From assembly GCA_035654135.1 (NCBI GenBank), contig DASRXN010000128.1, positions 1 to 5,699 of the forward strand: 5,699 bases of DNA, read 5' to 3'. The notes below the pieces were generated by a model that did no database searches, was not told where the DNA came from, and saw only the letters and a list, made by a program, of their open reading frames with translations. The stretch is from Fen-999 sp035654135 (GTDB lineage Bacteria > Pseudomonadota > Gammaproteobacteria > Burkholderiales > Rhodocyclaceae). Numbering within the stretch: position 1 is the stretch's first letter; the number at the start of each line of letters is the position of its first letter. The position numbers were made by a program, and so were the translations under genes. Shown one piece after another: positions 1 through 5,699 of this stretch.

Positions 1-1063
1 GTTCTAGCGCCCGCGACCGCCAGTCGAGTACAGCAGTGCGCATCGCCATCTTGCCGGCGAGATCGGGAAACTCGGTGCGGATGACTTCGGCGGCGAAGTC
101 GGAGAGGAAGCGCGACTTGAGTTCCGCGCGTGCCCGGTCGACGCCGATTTCGTCGTAGGGCACCGAGGCCAGCAGCAGGAAGCCATCGCCGGGGATGCGG
201 CCTGCCTGCATGTTGGCTTCGATGATGGCGGCGGCCTTGCGGATCGGGTCGGCCAGGTCCGGGCTGTAGGGGCCGATGATCAGCGCCAGATTGGGCGTGT
301 GCAGGAAGTCGAAGCCACGGCCGAGGCAGATCATCCATTCACGGTGCTCGATATCGAGCTGGCGTTCGCGCCGCTGCACCTGTTCGCGCACCTGACCGAT
401 ATGCTCCAGATTGCCGTGCAGCAGCGGTAGCAGGTCGGCGCGCATCTGCGCCGGCATGTCGGGCAACAGCGCCGTCAAGCGCGGTTCCAGAGTCGCCTGG
501 TCCCAGGGGCCTAGGCTGGACAGATCGAGCTTGCCACCGTCGGCGCCGTGCACCACCAGCGCATCCTCGTCGGTCTCGAAGCCGCACACGAGCGGATAGA
601 CCGTGCCATGGCCGGAACCGAAGATGTGTTCCACCTGCTGCTTGATGGCGTAGGTGTGGGCGATGGCGGCGTCGAGATCGTATTCGAAGCCGGCGCAGCC
701 GCGCGCCGGATCGCCCTTCGACCAGTGGTAGGTGATGAGGAAGAGCACGCGCCGGCCGCTGCCGACCATGCGCTGCACGTGGTGGGCCAGCACCTCGCCG
801 AGGTGAGGCCAGCCGAGATCGAACATGCCGCCGAGGTTGCGGAAGGGCATCAGGATGCCGGTCGGCGTGTTGGTGGCAACGGGAATGTTGATGCGGCCGT
901 CCATGCATTTCAGCACCGCGATGGCGGTCGGGTGCTCGGCAAGATATCGCTCGCGCGCCAGCCAGGCTTCCGGGCTGCGGAACATGGCGCCGTGGCGGTC
1001 GGCAAGGTCGAACAGCCAGTCGATGCGTTCCTGTATCGGGCGGCGGTGGATGTCGGCGATCAT
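1..1063 (-). CDS. Beta-carbonic anhydrase-like protein with an extended His-Cys loop (partial, C-terminus beyond left edge)
   Basis: An open frame of 354 codons runs from an ATG at 1063 to the left edge with no stop, so the C-terminus is missing. Seen: C53-M-D55-G-R57 matches the beta-carbonic anhydrase CxDxR motif. FRNLGG at 74-79 matches the family's RNAGG-like segment. H113 and C123 follow 60 and 70 residues after C53. In classical beta-CAs the second pair is HxxC, about 55 residues after the first Cys; here nine residues separate His and Cys. From family knowledge, the carboxysome shell enzyme CsoSCA also has a long His-Cys spacing. Inferred: a cytosolic zinc enzyme hydrating CO2, or a relative acting on another small substrate. 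There is no signal peptide or membrane segment. Residues about 216-354 lie beyond the catalytic core; they hold a charged helix (about 220-243) and an alpha/beta-looking part. The start is supported by GGAGG seven bases upstream and by overlap with the preceding dehydrogenase stop. The coding call is firm; the function is moderate. Confidence 0.8.
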   Translation of the reverse strand, partial: MIADIHRRPIQERIDWLFDLADRHGAMFRSPEAWLARERYLAEHPTAIAVLKCMDGRINIPVATNTPTGILMPFRNLGGMFDLGWPHLGEVLAHHVQRMVGSGRRVLFLITYHWSKGDPARGCAGFEYDLDAAIAHTYAIKQQVEHIFGSGHGTVYPLVCGFETDEDALVVHGADGGKLDLSSLGPWDQATLEPRLTALLPDMPAQMRADLLPLLHGNLEHIGQVREQVQRRERQLDIEHREWMICLGRGFDFLHTPNLALIIGPYSPDLADPIRKAAAIIEANMQAGRIPGDGFLLLASVPYDEIGVDRARAELKSRFLSDFAAEVIRTEFPDLAGKMAMRTAVLDWRSRALE

Positions 1064-2205
1064 AGGCGGGCCTCCAGGATGCGGGTGATCTCTGCGTCGG
1101 TGAGCACAACCGGATTGGTCTTCATGCTGCTGCCGCGCGCGTTGGCGACGATGCGCGGAAAGTCAGCCGTGGTGACACGCCACTTGCCGAGCCGCGGCAG
1201 GGCAAGATGTTCCTGCCAGCCGGCGAGCATGGCAGGCAGGTTCGAGGCGCCGATCAGCCGGCGCACTTCGTCGTACTTGGTTAGGGCGATGCTGTCAGGC
1301 TCGCGTTGGCGCAAGGCTGAGATGTTTACTTCCGTCGCCGCCGCCAGCAGCGTGCCGCAGGCAATGCCGTGCGGGATCGGGAAGAAGGCTCCGAGCGGCG
1401 CAGCCAAGCCATGCACGGAACCGAGGCCCGTCTGCGCGAGACAGATGCCCGACACCAGCGAGGCATAGGCCATCTTCTCCCGCGCTTCGGCGCTCTGGCG
1501 GCCGTACAGCGGCAGCAGCGCTTCGCTTGCGGCTTGCAGGCCGGAGCGCGCCAGCGCGTCGGTGAACGGATTGGCGCGCGTGGAGACGAAGGACTCCAGC
1601 AGTTGCGTGAAGGCATCCATGCCGTCGGCGGCGATCAGTTCGGGCGGGCAGGTGGCGAGAAGGTCGGGATCGACGATTGCCCATTCGGCGACCAGCGCAT
1701 CGTCGCGGAAGGATTTCTTGTACTGCCCCGACACCGACAGCACCGCGTTCTTGGTCGCTTCCGAGCCGGTGCCGGCCGTGGTGGGCACGGCGATGAAAGG
1801 CGTGGCCGGACCGAGGTAAGGCAACTCTGGGCCGACACCTTCGAGGTGATCCGTCACCGAGTTGCCCGTCTTCAGCAGGCCGGCGATCGCCTTGGCAGCA
1901 TCGAGCGCGGAGCCGCCACCGATGCCGATCACTGCATCGATTTCGATTCCACGCAGGCGAACAACGGTGTCGTCGACATATGTCGGCGTCGGCTCACCAC
2001 TGACTTTCAGATGCTCCCAGGAGAAGCCATTGCTCTTCAGTTCGCCGAACAACCATTCGCCCGCCGGCGACTCGACGAACGAACGCGCACCGGTAACGAG
2101 CAGTAGGCGCCTGCCGTAACCAGCAGCAATGTCCGGCAGCTTGCGGATCGTGCCGGCGCCAAACTCGATGCGCGGCAGGCGGGCGATGGCGAAGGGCACG
2201 ATCAT
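1060..2205 (-). CDS. Iron-containing (group III) alcohol dehydrogenase family protein with altered metal site
   Basis: A complete 381-residue protein, the normal length for the Fe-ADH family (PF00465), predicted cytosolic and NAD(P)-dependent. Seen: an N-terminal Rossmann-like domain with GIGGGSALDAAKA at 94-106 for the dinucleotide, then PTTAGTGSE at 141-149, then the helical metal domain. By comparison with FucO (Asp196, His200, His263, His277), the ligands map to D197, Q201, H265 and H279. One ligand His is therefore Gln, and the FucO catalytic His267 position is A269. A three-ligand Asp/His/His site would remain, as in glycerol dehydrogenase-type relatives. The family reduces aldehydes or oxidises alcohols, but the substrate cannot be told here. 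The ATG at 2205 gives the usual family N-terminus (RLPRIEFGAGT at 9-19), although no strong Shine-Dalgarno precedes it. The stop overlaps the next gene's ATG, so the two are almost surely co-transcribed. Confidence 0.93.
   Translation of the reverse strand: MIVPFAIARLPRIEFGAGTIRKLPDIAAGYGRRLLLVTGARSFVESPAGEWLFGELKSNGFSWEHLKVSGEPTPTYVDDTVVRLRGIEIDAVIGIGGGSALDAAKAIAGLLKTGNSVTDHLEGVGPELPYLGPATPFIAVPTTAGTGSEATKNAVLSVSGQYKKSFRDDALVAEWAIVDPDLLATCPPELIAADGMDAFTQLLESFVSTRANPFTDALARSGLQAASEALLPLYGRQSAEAREKMAYASLVSGICLAQTGLGSVHGLAAPLGAFFPIPHGIACGTLLAAATEVNISALRQREPDSIALTKYDEVRRLIGASNLPAMLAGWQEHLALPRLGKWRVTTADFPRIVANARGSSMKTNPVVLTDAEITRILEARL
1071..1075 (-). promoter_or_regulatory. Ribosome binding site of the carbonic anhydrase-like gene
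   Basis: GGAGG on the minus strand lies seven bases before the ATG at 1063, inside the last codons of the dehydrogenase gene. It fixes the start codon. With the ATGA stop/start overlap it points to coupled translation of the two genes. Confidence 0.75.
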
Positions 2206-2222
2206 GATTGGTCGATTCTAAT

Positions 2223-2250
2223 GCCACCGGCGCAGCCATGACGCGGTGGC
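2223..2250. repeat. Inverted repeat, possible operator
   Basis: GCCACCG at 2223-2229 is matched by its reverse complement CGGTGGC at 2244-2250, with 14 bases between. The position between two divergent starts fits a regulator binding site. The arms are short and GC-rich, so chance is possible, and no regulator gene is in view. Confidence 0.25.
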
Positions 2251-2291
2251 GCCAGGAAAGACTATTGCTCCATAATGATTCTCAACCGCAC

Positions 2292-2299
2292 GGGGAGAG
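2292..2299 (+). promoter_or_regulatory. Ribosome binding site deciding the MFS start
   Basis: GGGGAGAG on the plus strand has its GGAG core seven bases before the ATG at 2305. The alternative in-frame ATG at 2275 has only AGGA about 17 bases upstream, which is too far. The 2305 start is therefore preferred. Confidence 0.6.
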
Positions 2300-2304
2300 A
2301 TGCC

Positions 2305-3477
2305 ATGACCGGCCGCATACCCGCCAGCATCTGGGCGCTGGGCTTCGTCAGCCTGCTGATGGATGTGTCCTCGGAGCTGATCCACAGCCTGCTGCCGGTG
2401 TTCATGTTGACGGCGCTGGGCATATCGGCCTTCACCATCGGTCTCATCGAGGGAGCGGCGGAGGCGACGGCGCTGATCGTCAAGGTGTTCTCGGGCGCGC
2501 TATCCGATTGGTGGGGCCGGCGCAAGCCGCTGGCGGTGCTGGGTTACGGCCTGGGCGCCGCGTCCAAGCCGCTGTTCGCGCTGGCCGGCGGCGCGGGGCT
2601 GGTGGTGGTGGCGCGCCTGATCGACCGCGTCGGCAAGGGCATCCGCGGCGCGCCGCGCGATGCGCTGGTAGCCGACATCACGCCGCCGGAAGTGCGTGGC
2701 GCTGCCTTCGGCCTGCGCCAGGCGCTCGACACCGTCGGGGCCTTTCTCGGCCCGCTGCTGGCGATGGGCCTGATGCTCCTTTGGGCGAACGACTTCCGCG
2801 CCGTGTTCTGGGTCGCCGTGATTCCCGCCTTCCTCGCCGTGGCGCTGCTGATCTTCGGCGTGCAGGAACCCGAACGGAACCCGGATGGCAAGCGCGTCAA
2901 TCCGATCCGCCGAGAGAACCTGCATCGGTTGCCGCGCGCCTACTGGTGGGTGGTGGGCATCGGCGCCGTGTTCACGCTGGCGCGCTTCTCCGAAGCCTTC
3001 CTGGTGTTGCGCGCCCAGCAGGGCGGGCTGGCCATCGCTCTGACGCCGCTGGTACTGATCGGCATGAACACTGTCTATGCCGGCGCCGCCTATCCGTTCG
3101 GCAAACTGGCCGATTCGACCAGCCACGGCAAGCTGCTCGGCTGGGGGCTGGCGTTGCTGATCGCGGCGGACGCATGCCTCGCCTGGAGCAACCTCTGGAG
3201 TTGGGTGTGGGCGGGCATCACCTTGTGGGGCCTGCATCTGGCCATGACGCAGGGACTGCTCGCCACCATGATCGCCGACGTCGCGCCGGCCGACCTGCGC
3301 GGCACGGCCTTCGGCTTTTTCAATCTTGTCAGCGGTGTCGCGATGCTCGTCGCCAGCGCGCTGGCCGGATTGCTGTGGGATCAATTCGGCGCGTCATTCA
3401 CTTTTGTTGCCGGCGCAGCGTTCAGCGCCATGGCGCTCGTCGCCGTGCTCTGGCGCATCTGGGCGTCGCCCGCTTGA
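2305..3477 (+). CDS. Major facilitator superfamily transporter (substrate unknown)
   Basis: A 390-residue inner-membrane protein with about 12 hydrophobic segments, typical MFS length. Seen: MFS motif A between helices 2 and 3, GALSDWWGRRK at 64-74, is intact. Helix 1 carries acidic residues (LMDVSSE, D20 and E24). The segment DRVGKGIRGAPRDA at 107-120 is a strongly conserved-looking cytoplasmic loop. The two halves show the MFS internal repeat: TPPEVRGAAFG at 126-136 is echoed near the C-terminus by APADLRGTAFG. A longer form from the ATG at 2275 would add 10 polar residues (400 in total), but the ribosome binding site favours 2305. Known: MFS proteins are proton- or solute-coupled carriers. 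The family signature suggests an efflux-type member, but nothing names the substrate. It is divergent from the dehydrogenase/carbonic anhydrase-like pair and may share its control; it ends 20 bases from the convergent second MFS gene. Confidence 0.9.
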   Translation: MTGRIPASIWALGFVSLLMDVSSELIHSLLPVFMLTALGISAFTIGLIEGAAEATALIVKVFSGALSDWWGRRKPLAVLGYGLGAASKPLFALAGGAGLVVVARLIDRVGKGIRGAPRDALVADITPPEVRGAAFGLRQALDTVGAFLGPLLAMGLMLLWANDFRAVFWVAVIPAFLAVALLIFGVQEPERNPDGKRVNPIRRENLHRLPRAYWWVVGIGAVFTLARFSEAFLVLRAQQGGLAIALTPLVLIGMNTVYAGAAYPFGKLADSTSHGKLLGWGLALLIAADACLAWSNLWSWVWAGITLWGLHLAMTQGLLATMIADVAPADLRGTAFGFFNLVSGVAMLVASALAGLLWDQFGASFTFVAGAAFSAMALVAVLWRIWASPA

Positions 3478-3497
3478 TCCAGTTCTCCGGTTAGTCG
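3478..3497. other. Short convergent gap between the two MFS genes, no terminator seen
   Basis: Only 20 bases separate the stops of the two converging genes. I find no GC hairpin followed by a T-run on either strand, so transcripts probably end inside the neighbouring gene or through Rho. Confidence 0.5.
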
Positions 3498-4700
3498 TCA
3501 AAGCCCCGGCCGGACGCGCCGGAATGCCCGCCAGATTGCCACGTCGTAGACGATCTTCAGCGCGCCGCAAGCCACCAGCGGCGCGGCCAGCCAGCCGGCG
3601 GCGAACAGCGCACCACCCAGCGTCGGACTTGCCGCCGCGGCCAGGCTGCGCGGCACGGCCGTGAAACTGGCGGCGGCCGCGCGCTCTTCCGGCGTCACCA
3701 CGGCCATGACGAACGCGCTGCGCGTGGGCACATCCATTTGCGACAGCGCGGCGCGCAGCAACAGCAGGCCGAGCGCGACCGGCAGGCTGTCGGCGAACGC
3801 CGCCAGGATCAGGAAGATGCTGGATGGAATGTGGGTGAACACCATCGTGTTGATCAGGCCGATGCGGCGTGCCACCCAGGGCGCGGCCAGTTGTGACCCG
3901 GCCGACAGCAGGCCGGCCCAGAAGAAGAAGCTGCCGGCGGCGGCGAGCGAAAGGCCGAAGCGCTCGAACAGCCACAGGGCCAGCAGCGTATTGACCACCA
4001 GCCCGCCGGCGAAGGCATCGACGGAGAACAGCGTGGCGAGCCGTACGACGATGCCGCGCGACGGCCCCAATGGCGTCGGCGGTGCGGCGCACTCATGTGT
4101 AGATGGTTCCGGCAGCCGGCGGTAGAGCAGCCAGACGGCGATGCCGACGGCGCCATAGGCGGCGAACATGCCGCGCAAGGCGATGAGCCCGTCGACGCCG
4201 CCTGCGATCAGCGCGTCGGGAATGGCCGCCGCGAGTGCGCCGATGGCGGCGCATAGCGCGCCGGTAAAGGTATAGCGGGCAAACAGGTGGGTGCGCGTTT
4301 CGCCCGCCGCGGTCTCGGCGAGACGGGCGTGCTCCAGCGGCAGGAAGATGCTGACATCGCCCGAACTCGGGTTCATGGTGCCGAGGAAGGCGACCAGCAG
4401 CAGCGGCCAGAAATCCGACATGCCGGCCAGCAGCAAGCCCGTCGCGGCCATCAGCAGGGCAGCGGCGAGCAGCAGGCGTCGCTGGGGGACACGGTGGCCC
4501 CAGGTTCCGACGGCCAGCGTCGCGAGCGCCGAGCCGAGCAGGGTGGCGGTGCTGACGAGGCCGACCTCCCAATTGCCGAGACCTAGCGCCAGCAGATAGG
4601 CCGGCAGCAGAATGGCGACATAGCCGTCGGTGAAGGCGCGCAGCGCCCGGCCGATCAACAGCAGGCGCGCCTCGGGCGCGACGCCGTCCGGGAGGATCAT
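3498..4700 (-). CDS. Second MFS transporter with degenerate motif A, downstream of chrA
   Basis: A 400-residue polytopic membrane protein from the ATG at 4700, or 418 residues from a GTG at 4754 that would overlap the end of chrA by 26 bases. Neither start has a clear Shine-Dalgarno. I prefer the ATG because the extra 18 residues are polar and low in family character. Seen: roughly 12 hydrophobic helices, with a charged central loop after the sixth. The helix 2-3 loop reads GTWGHRVPQRR at 65-75: the usual MFS motif A Asp is His and the second Gly is Pro. The second half holds a conserved-looking QMDVPTRSAFV segment. It does not look closely related to the MFS at 2305-3477. It follows chrA on the same strand, so co-transcription is likely. 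Substrate unknown; a role in export of a toxic ion or metabolite is only a guess from context. Confidence 0.88.
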   Translation of the reverse strand: MILPDGVAPEARLLLIGRALRAFTDGYVAILLPAYLLALGLGNWEVGLVSTATLLGSALATLAVGTWGHRVPQRRLLLAAALLMAATGLLLAGMSDFWPLLLVAFLGTMNPSSGDVSIFLPLEHARLAETAAGETRTHLFARYTFTGALCAAIGALAAAIPDALIAGGVDGLIALRGMFAAYGAVGIAVWLLYRRLPEPSTHECAAPPTPLGPSRGIVVRLATLFSVDAFAGGLVVNTLLALWLFERFGLSLAAAGSFFFWAGLLSAGSQLAAPWVARRIGLINTMVFTHIPSSIFLILAAFADSLPVALGLLLLRAALSQMDVPTRSAFVMAVVTPEERAAAASFTAVPRSLAAAASPTLGGALFAAGWLAAPLVACGALKIVYDVAIWRAFRRVRPGL

Positions 4701-4728
4701 TTCAGGTTCAGAAAACGCGCCACTTTTT

Positions 4729-5699
4729 TCAGCGGACGAAGGAGTAAGCGACACCGAGCAGCGCGCAGGCGCCGATCACCTTCATGATGTCGACCTTGTA
4801 TTTCCACAGCGCGACGAAGGCGGCGATGGCGACGATTACCGGCAGCCACTCGAATGGTGCGGAGAATGGCGCAGCCTCGGTCGCCTGCGGCCAGAAGGTG
4901 TGCCAGGCGAAGAACACGGCCAGGTTCATGATCACGCCGACCACGGCGGCGGTGATGGCGGTCAGCGGTGCGGTGAACTTGATGTCGCCGCGCGAGGCTT
5001 CGACCAGCGGCCCGCCGGCGATGATGAACAGGAAGGAGGGCAGGAAGGTGAAGAAGGTCGCCGCCGTCGCGCCGGCCAGTCCCGCGCCCATGTAGCCGAC
5101 CCAGGTGACAATCATGATCAGCGGCCCGGGCGTGGTCTCGCCGAGCGCCAGCCCGTCCATCATCTGCGCGGCGGTGAGCCAGCCGTGGTGCTCGACCGCA
5201 CCCTGGAAGACGTAGGGCAGCACGGCGTAGGCGCCGCCGATGGTAAGGAAGGCGGCGCCGGTGAAGAACTCGCCCATGTCGAATAGCGTCTTCGAACCGG
5301 AAGACACCGCCATGGCGGCAGCCCAGACCGCGACGAAGGCGACGATGGTCAGCATCAGCTTGCCCCACGAGAAGGCGGCGTGCGCCGGCGGCGGCGTGTG
5401 GTCGTCGATCAGGGCGGGACCGTACTGCTTGTTGCTGGCGCCGTGGCCGCCGCCGCTCTTGAACTGGGCCGGCGCCAGCTTGCCGCCGATGGCGCCGAGA
5501 ATGCCGGCCGCCAGCACGATCCAGGGGAAGTCGACCTTGAAGAAGAAGATGCCGACGAAGGCCATGGCGGCGATCGCGGCGAGCACCTTGTTCCTGATCG
5601 CTTTCGAGCCGATGCGCCAGGCGGCGAACAGTACCACCGCTACCACCGCCGGCTTGATGCCGTAGAAAATGCCGGCGATGGCCGGCACGTCGCCATAGG
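4729..5699 (-). CDS. chrA: Chromate transporter ChrA (partial, N-terminus beyond right edge)
   Basis: The frame is open to the right edge. The codons before the GTG at 5688 read Y-G-D and continue the family sequence, so this GTG is an internal Val and the first part of the protein lies outside the window. About 323 residues remain. Seen: the end of the first CHR domain (YGDVPAIAGIFYGIKPAVV), a polar Gly/Pro/His-rich linker (around bases 5380-5480), then the complete second CHR domain. The latter has TIGGAYAVLP, HHGWLTAAQMMDGLALGETT and PGPLIMIVTWVGY, all hallmarks of the CHR family. Known: two-domain ChrA proteins sit in the inner membrane and expel chromate, giving resistance; some relatives may carry other oxyanions such as sulfate. 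No chrB or other chromate gene is visible here. The TGA at 4731-4729 lies 28 bases before the preferred start of the MFS gene downstream. Confidence 0.92.
   Translation of the reverse strand, partial: YGDVPAIAGIFYGIKPAVVAVVLFAAWRIGSKAIRNKVLAAIAAMAFVGIFFFKVDFPWIVLAAGILGAIGGKLAPAQFKSGGGHGASNKQYGPALIDDHTPPPAHAAFSWGKLMLTIVAFVAVWAAAMAVSSGSKTLFDMGEFFTGAAFLTIGGAYAVLPYVFQGAVEHHGWLTAAQMMDGLALGETTPGPLIMIVTWVGYMGAGLAGATAATFFTFLPSFLFIIAGGPLVEASRGDIKFTAPLTAITAAVVGVIMNLAVFFAWHTFWPQATEAAPFSAPFEWLPVIVAIAAFVALWKYKVDIMKVIGACALLGVAYSFVR

Larger units (their letters stand above)
2206..2304. promoter_or_regulatory. Divergent intergenic region, likely promoters for both flanking genes
   Basis: This 99-base gap separates the divergent dehydrogenase and MFS genes, so it must hold promoters for both unless they are transcribed from further away. 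Weak -10-like boxes are visible: CATAAT at 2271-2276 on the plus strand and TAGAAT (2220-2215) on the minus strand. Neither has a convincing -35 partner. If the minus-strand box is real, the dehydrogenase leader would be only a few bases long. The gap also holds a 7-base inverted repeat, listed separately. Confidence 0.4.

Noticed and set aside
1..1063. Carboxysome (cso) locus or DAB bicarbonate system
   Set aside because: No shell protein, RuBisCO, CbbQ/CbbO or DabB-like membrane partner is in the window. Only the metal-site pattern resembles CsoSCA.
339..1109. 256-codon minus-strand open frame over the carbonic anhydrase-like gene
   Set aside because: The translation is Arg/Pro/His-rich low-complexity text typical of a shifted frame in GC-rich DNA. 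The true frame from 1063 gives a protein with recognisable motifs and a good ribosome binding site.
548..1468. 306-codon plus-strand open frame
   Set aside because: It is antisense to two well-supported genes, has no recognisable domain, and spans the junction between them.
2500..3384. 294-codon minus-strand open frame opposite the first MFS gene
   Set aside because: Gln/His/Arg-rich antisense shadow with no domain and no ribosome binding site worth noting.
2208..3494. 428-codon plus-strand open frame overlapping the first MFS gene
   Set aside because: It is a frame-shifted shadow with Arg/Gly/Ala-rich sequence. The 2305-3477 frame has membrane helices and MFS motif A.
4715..4735. T-run at the chrA end considered as a terminator
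   Set aside because: The T-run is on the plus strand, so it reads as A's in the direction of chrA transcription. No GC-rich hairpin precedes a U-tract, and the MFS gene follows at once.
4697..5368. 223-codon minus-strand frame over chrA
   Set aside because: Arg/His-rich shifted frame. The ChrA frame carries clear CHR family motifs through the whole region.
4729..5688. GTG at 5688 as the chrA start
   Set aside because: Codons upstream of it remain open and continue the conserved ChrA sequence to the window edge, so it is an internal Val codon.

Overview
This is a GC-rich, gene-dense proteobacterial stretch. The base composition, codon use and protein style suggest a betaproteobacterium, perhaps of the Rhodocyclales/Azonexaceae/Sulfuritalea kind. 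That placement is a guess from style, because no taxonomic marker gene is present. There are five protein genes, two of them cut by the window edges, and almost no free intergenic space. I see no RNA genes, CRISPR arrays, insertion sequences or prophage signs.

Layout. Bases 1-2205 hold a two-gene unit on the minus strand. An iron-containing (group III) alcohol dehydrogenase-like gene comes first (1060-2205). It overlaps by ATGA a second gene (1-1063) that runs off the left edge without a stop. This second gene encodes a protein that looks like a divergent beta-type carbonic anhydrase: it has a CxDxR motif, an FRNLGG motif, and a His and Cys 10 residues apart in place of the usual HxxC. A short divergent gap (2206-2304) follows, then a plus-strand major facilitator transporter (2305-3477). 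After a 20-base convergent gap comes a second minus-strand unit: a chromate transporter ChrA (4729 to the right edge, N-terminus missing) followed by a second, unrelated-looking MFS transporter (3498-4700, possibly starting at 4754).

How the genes may work together. The dehydrogenase and carbonic anhydrase-like proteins are probably made from one mRNA with coupled translation, which suggests a shared cytosolic pathway. The dehydrogenase has a modified metal site (one usual His ligand is Gln, and the usual catalytic His is Ala), so its reaction cannot be read from the family name. The divergent MFS may share control with this pair. ChrA and the second MFS form a separate transport unit, probably for chromate or another oxyanion plus an unknown solute.

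The best candidate for something under-described is the Fe-ADH/beta-CA-like pair at the left. The rest is ordinary accessory metabolism and transport.
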